This document shows, in pieces, positions 33,801 to 41,510 of a DNA stretch of 64,000 nt (position 1 is its first letter; each line of letters opens with the position of its first letter). Under the pieces are notes generated by a model. It had not been told where the DNA came from and did no database searches. It worked only from the letters and a program-made list of their open reading frames with translations. Origin of the DNA: CAYOOP01 sp964405685 (GTDB lineage Bacteria; Pseudomonadota; Alphaproteobacteria; Rickettsiales; SXRF01); contig CAYOOP010000007.1 of the NCBI GenBank assembly GCA_964405685.1, positions 36,146-100,145 on the forward strand, read 5' to 3'. A program made the position numbers and the translations under genes.

Positions 33801-34291
33801 CCCACACCATCCGTACCGCCCGCCTCGAGGATTTCGAGGAGATTTACAGCATTTTTCAAAAAATCCTGCGCGAAGGTGCGACCTATTCGTACACGGCGGA
33901 GGAAATGACCCCCGAACGGAGCTTGGCGTATTGGATGAGCGCCCCCGGCACCTATTGCTACGTCGCCGATGTCGACGGCAAAATCGCCGCCATGGCAGCG
34001 CTGCGCCCCAACCGCACCGGTCGGGGCAGCCACGTCGCCAACGCCTCCTTCATCGTCGATGAACCCTACCGCGGCAAAGGCATCGGCCGCGCACTCGGCG
34101 AACATGTGCTTTCCGAGGCCAAAAAACAGAACTACCAAGCCATGCAGTTTAACTTCGTCGTCTCTACTAACGACGTCGCCGTCAAACGCTGGCAATCCCT
34201 AGGCTTTAATATCGTCGGCACGCTTCCCAAAGGCTATCAACACGCCACGCAGGGATTGGTGGATGTCTACGTCATGCATAAGTTTTTGTAG
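33797..34291 (+). CDS. GNAT-family N-acetyltransferase
   Basis: A 164-aa GCN5-related acetyltransferase with the acetyl-CoA-binding signature YRGKGIGRALGEHV at about residues 93-106, a standard beta-bulge region (NASFIVDE) and the closing WQSLGFNIVGTLPKG seen in RimI/PhinothricinAT-like members. Its ATG overlaps the virD4 stop by 4 bp, so it is the last gene of the T4SS operon. Substrate unknown. Such genes are sometimes carried along by chance; co-translation with virD4 makes a link with secretion worth considering. Confidence 0.9.
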   Translation: MTHTIRTARLEDFEEIYSIFQKILREGATYSYTAEEMTPERSLAYWMSAPGTYCYVADVDGKIAAMAALRPNRTGRGSHVANASFIVDEPYRGKGIGRALGEHVLSEAKKQNYQAMQFNFVVSTNDVAVKRWQSLGFNIVGTLPKGYQHATQGLVDVYVMHKFL

Positions 34292-34296
34292 CGTTT

Positions 34297-34339
34297 TTTG
34301 TCATCCTCGGGCTTGACCCGAGGGCCGTGGGATGACAAA
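34297..34339. terminator. Palindromic GTCATCC-type element, probable terminator
   Basis: TTTGTCATCC at 34297-34306 pairs with GGATGACAAA at 34330-34339, and CTCGGG pairs with CCCGAG inside. It lies between the T4SS/GNAT operon and nuoD and starts after a T run, so it should stop transcription on either strand. It belongs to the GTCATCC...GGATGAC family seen elsewhere in the window. Confidence 0.7.
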
Positions 34340-34347
34340 TTACGCCC

Positions 34348-35532
34348 ATGACCGAAACCGCCCAACACCTCAAAAACACCACCATCAACTTCGGCCCGCA
34401 GCACCCGGCGGCGCATGGCGTATTGCGCTTGGTGCTTGAGATGGACGGCGAAGTGGTCGAACGCGCTGATCCGCACATTGGGCTACTCCATCGCGGCACG
34501 GAAAAACTGATTGAACACAAAACATATCTGCAAGCGCTGCCTTATTTTGACCGGCTGGATTATGTTTCGCCGATGAACCAGGAGCATTGCTTCGCGCTCG
34601 CGGTTGAAAAACTCCTCGGTTGCGAAATCCCCGCACGTGCCAAATATATCCGCGTCATGTTCCTGGAACTCACGCGCATTTTAAACCACACGCTAAACAT
34701 CACCACCCAAGCCCTCGACGTCGGTGCGATGACGCCGCTGCTATGGATGTTCGAAGAACGCGAACGCATTTTGGAATTCTACGAACGCGCCAGTGGCGCG
34801 CGCTTCCACTCGGCCTATATCCGCCCCGGCGGCGTGCATCAGGATATTCCCGAAGGCATGTTGGAAGATGTGCTGAAATTCTGCGACGGTTTCGGCAAGA
34901 TCATCGACGATGTGGACAACCTCCTCACCGAAAACCGCATCTGGAAACAGCGCACCGTCGACATCGGCGTCGTCACCAAAGAAGAAGCTCTCGCCTGGGG
35001 CTTCACCGGCCCGATGCTCCGCGGCTCCAACGTGAATTGGGACCTGCGCAAAAACCAGCCCTACGAAATCTACGACCAATTGCAATTCGACATCCCCATT
35101 GGCAAAAACGGCGACTGTTGGGACCGTTATTTAATCCGCATGGAAGAAATGCGTCAAAGTTTGCGTTTGATCCGCCAATGCGTAGAAAAAATGCCAAAAG
35201 GCGAGGTAGTGACGGCTGACCCACGCATCGCCCCCCCCAAACGCGCTGCCATGAAAACCTCGATGGAATCGCTCATCAATCACTTCAAACTTTACACCGA
35301 AGGCTACCATGTTCCCGCCGGCGAAACCTACACGGCCGTTGAAGCCCCCAAAGGCGAATTCGGCGTGTATCTCGTTTCCGACGGCACCAACAAGCCCTAC
35401 CGTTGCAAAATCAAAGCGCCGGGCTTTGCGCATTTGCAGGGTCTCGAATTCATGAGCAAAGGCCATATGCTCGCCGACGTCTCCGCCATCATCGGCACCT
35501 TGGACATCGTATTCGGTGAAATCGACCGCTAA
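34348..35532 (+). CDS. nuoD: NADH-quinone oxidoreductase subunit D
   Basis: The 49-kDa-type subunit of complex I, forming much of the quinone site on the inner face of the cytoplasmic membrane. The 394-aa product is collinear with alphaproteobacterial NuoD, from NFGPQHPAAHGVLRLVLEMD through HIGLLHRGTEKLIEHK to the C-terminal IIGTLDIVFGEIDR. nuoA, nuoB and nuoC, which normally precede nuoD, are missing: the T4SS operon lies there. The last 17 bp overlap yihY. Confidence 0.98.
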   Translation: MTETAQHLKNTTINFGPQHPAAHGVLRLVLEMDGEVVERADPHIGLLHRGTEKLIEHKTYLQALPYFDRLDYVSPMNQEHCFALAVEKLLGCEIPARAKYIRVMFLELTRILNHTLNITTQALDVGAMTPLLWMFEERERILEFYERASGARFHSAYIRPGGVHQDIPEGMLEDVLKFCDGFGKIIDDVDNLLTENRIWKQRTVDIGVVTKEEALAWGFTGPMLRGSNVNWDLRKNQPYEIYDQLQFDIPIGKNGDCWDRYLIRMEEMRQSLRLIRQCVEKMPKGEVVTADPRIAPPKRAAMKTSMESLINHFKLYTEGYHVPAGETYTAVEAPKGEFGVYLVSDGTNKPYRCKIKAPGFAHLQGLEFMSKGHMLADVSAIIGTLDIVFGEIDR

Positions 35533-36379
35533 CCAAATACTCCGCTGCGTCCGCGCAGCGATTTACGACACCGTCGTCACCCACGATGGTATTGAACACG
35601 CAGGCTATTTAGCATTTATGGGCTTGCTCGCTATCTTCCCCTTCCTCGTCTTCGTCGTCGCTATTCTGGGCACCATCAATTCCGGCACGCATACGGCGGC
35701 GTATCTCACCTCGCTCTTCCACCAATTGCCACCGGATGTTGCCTCGGCACTCGAGCCGCACATCCACGAAATCGCCAGCGGTCCGCCGCAAGGATTGCTG
35801 ACGATTGCCGTCATCGGCGCGATCTGGACCGCATCCTCCGCCTTCGAAGGCATCCGCACGATTCTAAACCGCGCCTACCGCGTGCACGAACCGCCGCATT
35901 ATGTATTACGCCGCCTCGCCAGCATTCTGCACATGCTGATCCTCGCCTCCGCCCTCATCATCGGCATGTTGCTCATGCTGACTGTGCCAGCGCTTACCAA
36001 AAACTTGATCCATGTATTGCCGTTGCCTGCTTTCCTCACGGTAAAAGCACAATTCTGGAGTACGGTAATCACCTTGGTATTTCCCTGCCTAATCCTCTGC
36101 GTTGTCATGTGGATTTACTATGCGATCCCAAACCTCAAACAACACGCCATCTCCGTCATCCCCGGTGCCGCTCTCGTCGTCATCGCGTGGATCTGTGCAA
36201 GCCGCTTGTTTGCATTTTACCTCGCGCACGCCAACCAAACCTTAATCTACGGCAGCTTAGGCGGCATCATCGCAGCGCTTCTCTTCTTCTACATCTGCAA
36301 CATCATTTTGATTTTTGGTGCCGAGTTCAACTATCATATCAGCGAACTGGTCGGCATGGAGCATGTGGAGAAAGAATAA
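35516..36379 (+). CDS. YihY/BrkB-family membrane protein
   Basis: A 287-aa membrane protein of the YihY/virulence factor BrkB family (UPF0761). The GTG start at 35516 overlaps nuoD. Six hydrophobic segments are seen, with family features AGYLAFMGLLAIFPFLVF, IWTASSAFEGIRTILNRAY and YGSLGGIIAALLFFYI. No enzymatic function is established for the family; it was once mistaken for RNase BN. Its place inside the complex I cluster suggests only co-transcription. Confidence 0.92.
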   Translation: MKSTANQILRCVRAAIYDTVVTHDGIEHAGYLAFMGLLAIFPFLVFVVAILGTINSGTHTAAYLTSLFHQLPPDVASALEPHIHEIASGPPQGLLTIAVIGAIWTASSAFEGIRTILNRAYRVHEPPHYVLRRLASILHMLILASALIIGMLLMLTVPALTKNLIHVLPLPAFLTVKAQFWSTVITLVFPCLILCVVMWIYYAIPNLKQHAISVIPGAALVVIAWICASRLFAFYLAHANQTLIYGSLGGIIAALLFFYICNIILIFGAEFNYHISELVGMEHVEKE

Positions 36380-36430
36380 ACACCGCATGGACGCAACATG
36401 TCCTGATAGTCATTTGATAAAGCACCGCTG

Positions 36431-37045
36431 ATGGGCTACATTAACCCCATGGCATGTTCTTCCCAATGGCTTTGTCTTCTAGGTTTTCTGGCATCCCCTG
36501 CCATGGCGCAAAACTTCCCGCAATTTCAAGCGCCTGATACATCGGCAGCTTCAGGCATGGGTGGTCTAGCTCGGTCCGCCCCCCCCGCTCAGATGACCGG
36601 TGGTGGCGTGCAAATGCAGCAGAGCAACCCACCGCGCATTCTCTTATGCAAACTATCGGATATTACCGGCCTGTGGCGAATGGAAAACCTCTATGAACTT
36701 CCCGCGGGCGAGGAGAGCAAGAAATTCAAGGACACCCCAGAGCGCTATTTAGAATTAGCTGCAACTGCCGCCTACCGCGGTGTCAGTGGCGCGCAGAAAT
36801 TTGGCAATTACAAAGACCTCAAAACCGCAATGGAACAAGCCATGGGTGCGGACAATTGGCAATACGTGCTGGACGATAAAGGCGTGCTCTATGTCTATAA
36901 AAACCGCGCCATTTCCACCATGTTCTACTGTGGCATTGCCATGGAGAACCGAGGCGGCTATAACACAGGCGATATGATCCTAACGCCAACCACTCCCGGC
37001 GGCGCGCAGATCTATCGCCACTACCGAAAAATCACGCTACCATAG
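36431..37045 (+). CDS. Secreted protein of unknown function in the nuo cluster
   Basis: Not recognised. A 204-aa protein with a signal peptide (MACSSQWLCLLGFLASPAMA) if started at 36449, or six residues longer from 36431. The mature part starts with a low-complexity Gly/Pro/Gln stretch and continues with a compact domain (about 75-204) containing two cysteines (ILLCKLSD and FYCGIAMEN). The domain looks like a small periplasmic fold with LWRMENLYELP and VYKNRAISTMFYCG. It lies between yihY and nuoE on the same strand. Confidence 0.8.
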   Translation: MGYINPMACSSQWLCLLGFLASPAMAQNFPQFQAPDTSAASGMGGLARSAPPAQMTGGGVQMQQSNPPRILLCKLSDITGLWRMENLYELPAGEESKKFKDTPERYLELAATAAYRGVSGAQKFGNYKDLKTAMEQAMGADNWQYVLDDKGVLYVYKNRAISTMFYCGIAMENRGGYNTGDMILTPTTPGGAQIYRHYRKITLP

Positions 37046-37052
37046 AGCCCAT

Positions 37053-37646
37053 ATGTCCGGAAAACACGCCACCACCTTCGCCCTGCAACCCGAGCAATTC
37101 TCATTTACGCCGGATAATTTAGCAGAGGCTAAACGCATCATCGCCAAATATCCCGCCGGCCGCCAACAAAGTGCCGTCATGCCGCTGCTTAGCTTAGCGC
37201 AAAAACAACACCACAACTGGCTGCCCAAAGCAGCGATGGATTATGTCGCCGACATGCTCGGCATGGCCCCCATCCGCGTCTATGAAGTCGCCACATTTTA
37301 TACGATGTATAATCTGGCGCCGGTAGGCAAATACCATGTGCAAGTCTGCACCACCACGCCGTGTTGGCTCAAAGGCTCGGACGCAATATTGAAGACTTGC
37401 GAAAAGCATCTCGGCATCAAATGCGGGGATACCACGGTAGACCATGCATTCACCCTCACCGAAGTCGAATGCCTAGGCGCATGTGTGAACGCACCCATGA
37501 TGCAAGTCACCACCGCCGCCGGCCCGGATGTGTTTTTTGAAGATTTAACCCCCGAATCCACCACCAAGATTCTAGATGCGCTCGCCAACGGCGAAACGCC
37601 CAAACCCGGCCCCCAAAGCGGGCGGAAATCCTCAGAGCCAGCTTAA
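37053..37646 (+). CDS. nuoE: NADH-quinone oxidoreductase subunit E
   Basis: The 24-kDa subunit of complex I, carrying the N1a 2Fe-2S cluster next to NuoF. The 197-aa product has the four cluster cysteines in CTTTPCWLKG and ECLGACVNAPM and the family motif VYEVATFYTMYNLAPVGKY. It starts 7 bp after the secreted-protein gene. A type 2 palindromic cassette begins 8 bp after its stop, separating it from nuoF. Confidence 0.97.
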   Translation: MSGKHATTFALQPEQFSFTPDNLAEAKRIIAKYPAGRQQSAVMPLLSLAQKQHHNWLPKAAMDYVADMLGMAPIRVYEVATFYTMYNLAPVGKYHVQVCTTTPCWLKGSDAILKTCEKHLGIKCGDTTVDHAFTLTEVECLGACVNAPMMQVTTAAGPDVFFEDLTPESTTKILDALANGETPKPGPQSGRKSSEPA

Positions 37647-37653
37647 AATACTT

Positions 37654-37784
37654 TACCTCCCCCGCTTGCGGGGGAGGGCAACGAAGCTTACGCCTTTAGG
37701 CGTTAGCGTAGTGGGTGGGGGAACATTATCTACCCCCCTTGAAAAAAGGGTTCCCCCCTGAATCCCCCCGCAAGCGGGGGGAAC
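37654..37784 (+). repeat. Type 2 palindromic cassette after nuoE
   Basis: CCTCCCCCGCTTGCGGGGGAGGGCAACGAAGCTT-like left arm (hairpin at 37656-37677), copy-specific central hairpin ACGCC-ttta-GGCGT, GTGGGTGGGGGAA, a further small hairpin, then TTCCCCCCTGAATCC and the end hairpin at 37763-37781. It lies between the convergent nuoE and the small His-rich gene and likely serves as a terminator. Confidence 0.88.
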
Positions 37785-37789
37785 AAGAG

Positions 37790-38038
37790 TTAGCGCTGCC
37801 AGTGGCGGTAGTGTCCGCGTTGATGCCCATGTAGATGACGCACCGGACGCACCTGGCGATAGCCCATATACGACACAGGTTGATACATCACCCATGGCTG
37901 GACAAACGGGCGATACGCAATCGGGCGAATCACCACGCGGTTATGCCCATGGTTCCGATACCGGTATTCGTGCGCCTCAGCAGCAGAAGCACCAGCAAAC
38001 ATCAGAAGAACGGTAGCAAGTAATGTCATGCGTTTCAT
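37790..38038 (-). CDS. Small secreted His/Arg/Tyr-rich protein
   Basis: An 82-aa protein preceded by a near-perfect ribosome-binding site (AAAGGAGG, six to eight bases before the ATG). The signal peptide MKRMTLLATVLLMFAGASAA ends near AEAHE. The mature 60 residues are rich in His, Arg, Tyr and Pro (HEYRYRNHGHNRVVIRP ... HLHGHQRGHYRHWQR) and could bind metal or nucleic acid. It lies antisense between nuoE and nuoF, so it breaks the complex I operon. Family not recognised; small basic His-rich secreted proteins of this kind are common in Alphaproteobacteria. Confidence 0.8.
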   Translation of the reverse strand: MKRMTLLATVLLMFAGASAAEAHEYRYRNHGHNRVVIRPIAYRPFVQPWVMYQPVSYMGYRQVRPVRHLHGHQRGHYRHWQR

Positions 38039-38191
38039 AAAAACACCTCCTTTACACGTAAGGATGATAGCGGGTTTTCGGAGATTTCCCCGTTAAATCT
38101 TTGTCACTTGCCGGCCACCTTGCGCAGCTGTTGCACTCTGTTTTTTTCTCCTATATGCTTGCAGAAACAATACGATACAAAGGCTCTCGCA

Positions 38192-39472
38192 ATGCTAAAA
38201 GACCAAGATAGAATTTTTACAAATTTGTATGGTTTCGAAGATTGGAAACTCGCCGGTGCAAAAAAGCGTGGTGATTGGGATAAGACGAAAGATCTGCTTG
38301 CGCTCGGGCAGGATAAAATCATTGAAGAAGTCAAAGCCTCGGGCCTGCGCGGCCGCGGCGGGGCAGGGTTCTCCACGGGGATGAAATGGTCATTTATGCC
38401 CAAACAATCCGACGGCCGCCCATCGTATTTGGTGGTGAACGCTGACGAAGGCGAACCCGGCACCTGCAAAGACCGCGACATGATGCGCCATGATCCGCAT
38501 AAGCTCATTGAAGGGTGCCTCATCGCCTGTTTCGCCATGCGCGCCGTTGCGGCGTACATCTACATCCGCGGTGAATTCCGCGAAGAAGGCGATCGCTTAG
38601 AACACGCGATCAAAGAATGCTACGACGCTGGTTTAATCGGCAAAAATGCCTGCGGTTCCGGCTACGATTGCGATGTGTTCGTCCATCGCGGCGCGGGTGC
38701 GTACATCTGCGGCGAAGAAACTGCACTTATTGAATCTTTAGAGGGTAAAAAAGGCCAGCCGCGCTTGAAGCCGCCATTCCCTGCGGCCATGGGCGTCTGG
38801 GGTTGCCCGACTACGGTCAACAATGTGGAATCGATCGCCGTGGTGCCGACCATTTTGCGGAAAGGCGCACCGTGGTTCGCAGCCATCGGCCGGCCGAACA
38901 ACACGGGCACCAAAGTGTTCTGCATCTCGGGACATGTGAACAAGCCCTGCAACGTTGAAGAAGAGATGGGCATTCCGCTCAAAGAACTCATTGAAAAACA
39001 CGCCGGCGGCGTGCGTGGCGGGTGGGACAATTTGCTCGCCATTATCCCCGGCGGCTCCTCCGTTCCGCTCCTGCCGAAAGATATTTGCGACACCGTACTC
39101 ATGGATTTTGACTCGCTAAAAGCCGTCAAATCCGGCCTTGGCACTGCGGCCGTCATCGTCATGGATAAATCAACTGATGTGGTGAAAGCCATCGCCCGCT
39201 TGAGCAAATTCTACACGCATGAAAGTTGTGGCCAATGCACGCCCTGCCGCGAAGGCACCGGCTGGCTTTGGCGCATGATGGAGCGCATGGTCACCGGCGA
39301 AGCCGAACGTGCCGACATCGACCACATGCTGGATATTGCCTCCCGCATCGAAGGCCACACAATCTGCGCACTTGGTGACGCCGCCGCCTGGCCTGTGCAA
39401 GGCCTGGTGCGCCACTTCCGCCCCGAAATCGAACGTCGGATTGATGAATTCACCAGAAAGAGAGCCGCCTAA
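38192..39472 (+). CDS. nuoF: NADH-quinone oxidoreductase subunit F
   Basis: The 51-kDa subunit of complex I, binding NADH, FMN and the N3 4Fe-4S cluster. The 426-aa product starts with MLKDQDRIFTNLYG, the standard alphaproteobacterial NuoF N-terminus. The FMN/NADH motifs GLRGRGGAGFSTGMKW and GAGAYICGEETALIESLEG and the cluster motif ESCGQCTPCREGTGW are intact. The in-frame 28 codons upstream are not NuoF-like. nuoG does not follow; a small gene overlaps the stop codon. Confidence 0.98.
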   Translation: MLKDQDRIFTNLYGFEDWKLAGAKKRGDWDKTKDLLALGQDKIIEEVKASGLRGRGGAGFSTGMKWSFMPKQSDGRPSYLVVNADEGEPGTCKDRDMMRHDPHKLIEGCLIACFAMRAVAAYIYIRGEFREEGDRLEHAIKECYDAGLIGKNACGSGYDCDVFVHRGAGAYICGEETALIESLEGKKGQPRLKPPFPAAMGVWGCPTTVNNVESIAVVPTILRKGAPWFAAIGRPNNTGTKVFCISGHVNKPCNVEEEMGIPLKELIEKHAGGVRGGWDNLLAIIPGGSSVPLLPKDICDTVLMDFDSLKAVKSGLGTAAVIVMDKSTDVVKAIARLSKFYTHESCGQCTPCREGTGWLWRMMERMVTGEAERADIDHMLDIASRIEGHTICALGDAAAWPVQGLVRHFRPEIERRIDEFTRKRAA

Positions 39473-39795
39473 TGAGCAAACGCATTATGTATGTCGAAGG
39501 CACGGACGGGCAGATTGAACTGCAGGAAGACCGCTTAGTTATCACCCGCAAAGGCTTTTTGAATATGCTGAAACATGGCACCGGCTCGCGCCGCGAAATT
39601 CCACTCGCGTCGATCAGCAGCGTCAATTTCAAAGACGCCAGCATGTTCAAACCCGGCGAAATTGATTTCGATTTCGCAGGCCGTAGCCAGCTGGACAGTC
39701 AGCAAAACATGGTGAGATTCTTGAAGAAAAAACAGCCCGAGTTCCACGCGCTGAAGGAAAAAATCTTCACCATTATTGCGCAAAGAAAAGGGTGA
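39472..39795 (+). CDS. Small PH-like domain protein, unknown
   Basis: A 107-aa soluble protein whose ATG overlaps the nuoF stop (TAATG). Residues about 5-65 alternate in short strands (GQIELQEDRLVITRKGFLN, REIPLASISSVNFKD, GEIDFDFAG) followed by a helix, a layout reminiscent of bacterial PH-like/DUF4429 domains. No catalytic motif. Coupling with nuoF suggests co-expression only. Function unknown. Confidence 0.75.
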   Translation: MSKRIMYVEGTDGQIELQEDRLVITRKGFLNMLKHGTGSRREIPLASISSVNFKDASMFKPGEIDFDFAGRSQLDSQQNMVRFLKKKQPEFHALKEKIFTIIAQRKG

Positions 39796-39796
39796 T

Positions 39797-40096
39797 ACGT
39801 CATCCTGCGGCCCGCGAGAGCGGGAGCGCAGGATCGCATACCAAAGCAACTAAATAGCATGACATCGTCATTCCGTGCCCTTGAGTAGCCTTGCTTGCAA
39901 GGGTGCTCAAGGAACAGACACGGAATCCAGTAGCTGCAGCAAGCAGCGTTATGATCTTTCTACGCGGCAGACGCCGCTTACTGGATTCCGTCTTGCGACG
40001 GAATGACGGTGATAAATGTCATGAAACTTAGTTGCTTTGGTATCATAAGGGCTTTACAAGATCCTGCGCAGTCGCATTGCGACTCGCAGGATGACG
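39797..40096. repeat. Triply nested palindrome filling the gap between convergent genes
   Basis: The 305-bp gap consists almost entirely of inverted repeats within inverted repeats. Outermost: GTCATCCTGCG...CGCAGGATC at 39799-39835 and its mirror GATCCTGCG...CGCAGGATGAC at 40059-40094. Inside: ATACCAAAGCAACTA at 39838-39852 against TAGTTGCTTTGGTAT at 40029-40043, and CATGACAT against ATGTCATG. Innermost: CGTCATTCCGT with GGAATCCAG at about 39866-39930 against CTGGATTCCGT with ACGGAATGACG at 39980-40008. It separates the small PH-like gene and the convergent carboxypeptidase gene, so it can also terminate both. Confidence 0.85.
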
Positions 40097-40100
40097 CGAG

Positions 40101-41399
40101 CTAATCCCCCACCCGCACCATCATACAACTACGATTTTGCCGAGTAAGCGCGTTGCAGGCTTCGCGTGCCTGCGCACTGCTAATACCAAGCAGCCGTGCG
40201 CGGAAATAGTTCTGGCCACCGCGTTCGACGCTTGAAATTTCAACGCTGGAACCGGCAAGTGATTTTTTGGCCAGGTCTTCGGCGGCGAGCACCGCTTCTT
40301 GCGCCTGTTGCTCGTCCAGATACGCGCCCACTTGAATACCCCAGCTTCCTGGCGCTGCTGCAGGTGTCATTTCCGCTGCTTTCGTTACTTCTGGTTTTGG
40401 CTTCGGCGCATCTACACTGATGCTACGGCCCTTCAGCCCTTGTTCAGCCAGCGCCATGAAGGTTTGGTCCAAAATATCCATCATCTCCTGATCGCGCGCT
40501 GCACCCGTGCGTCCGCCAAGCACCACGCCCACAAGCCGTGTGCGCCCGCGTTCTACGGAGGTAACGAGGTTGAACCCGGAGGCACGAATGTAGCCGGTTT
40601 TAATGCCGTCTGCGCCGGGGTAGCGGCCCAGCAAGCGGTTATGCGTTGTATAATCGCGCCCATTAAAACTAAAGTCATCCCGGTTGAAATAATGGTAGTA
40701 CTCCGGAAAATCGCGGCGTAGCGCAATGCCAAGCCGTGCCAAATCCATCGCCGTCGTCACCTGCCGGTCATCCGGTAAGCCACTGGGGTTATAAAATCGC
40801 GTACGGTTCATGCCGAGTTCGCGCGCTTTTTTATTCATCAGCACTGCAAATCCATCTTGCGAGCCGCCGAGTGCTTCGGCCACCACCATCGCCACATCGT
40901 TCGCGGAACGAATGATCAGTGCTTCAATGGCTGTACGTACGGGGACCTGGTCACCCGGATCGAGAAAAATATTCGTGGGTGGTTGCCCCGCTGCTTTTTC
41001 CGACACCGGCAGCAGCGTCGACATTTTCACCTCACCGTTTTTCAGCGCTTCAAATAACACATACAGCGTCATCATTTTGGTGAGCGATGCCGGATAACGC
41101 TGCTGTTCTGCATTTTTCTCATACAAAACGACACCCGTGTTCGCGTCCACCACCAGTTTTGCGTAATCCGCAGGTCTTGCGGGGCTCACCGCGCGCGTGA
41201 CCTGCCGCACCTGTTTCTTGCGCCCGCTCACTTTGATGATTTTGGACTTAGAAGCTTTCTTCGTTTTTGCTTTGGTTTTCTTCGTTTGCGCGTAAGCTTC
41301 AGTGGATAGATGTAGAGAGAAGCCTAGAGGCGCGGGAGAGAAATCCAACGGAAAAATCAGCAGGATAAGGGCGAGGAAAAGCGCTGAATACTTGGACAT
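40101..41399 (-). CDS. D-alanyl-D-alanine carboxypeptidase with SPOR domain
   Basis: Trims the terminal D-Ala of peptidoglycan pentapeptides in the periplasm. The 432-aa product starts at MSKYSALFLALILL, a signal sequence ending near STEAYAQ, followed by a Lys-rich stretch. Penicillin-binding motifs are complete: SLTK (Ser105, Lys108), SAN (165-167) and KTG (267-269). The last 80 residues form a SPOR domain (GSWGIQVGAYLDEQQAQEAV), which directs proteins to denuded septal glycan. This is the DacC/DacF-type arrangement common in Alphaproteobacteria. The in-frame codons up to 41459 are unlikely to be translated. Confidence 0.95.
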   Translation of the reverse strand: MSKYSALFLALILLIFPLDFSPAPLGFSLHLSTEAYAQTKKTKAKTKKASKSKIIKVSGRKKQVRQVTRAVSPARPADYAKLVVDANTGVVLYEKNAEQQRYPASLTKMMTLYVLFEALKNGEVKMSTLLPVSEKAAGQPPTNIFLDPGDQVPVRTAIEALIIRSANDVAMVVAEALGGSQDGFAVLMNKKARELGMNRTRFYNPSGLPDDRQVTTAMDLARLGIALRRDFPEYYHYFNRDDFSFNGRDYTTHNRLLGRYPGADGIKTGYIRASGFNLVTSVERGRTRLVGVVLGGRTGAARDQEMMDILDQTFMALAEQGLKGRSISVDAPKPKPEVTKAAEMTPAAAPGSWGIQVGAYLDEQQAQEAVLAAEDLAKKSLAGSSVEISSVERGGQNYFRARLLGISSAQAREACNALTRQNRSCMMVRVGD

Positions 41400-41510
41400 T
41401 TTACAAGATGTAGTGGATGCAATGCATGTTTTTACACCACGTTTGCTTTGCAATTGCAAACGCTAATCCGCACTTGCCACTACCCCCTCAAAATGCTACG
41501 CAGACCGCCT

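Noticed and set aside
34620..35219. Second 199-codon open frame inside nuoD
   Set aside because: Arg/His/Pro-rich translation typical of a shadow frame over a GC-rich conserved gene.
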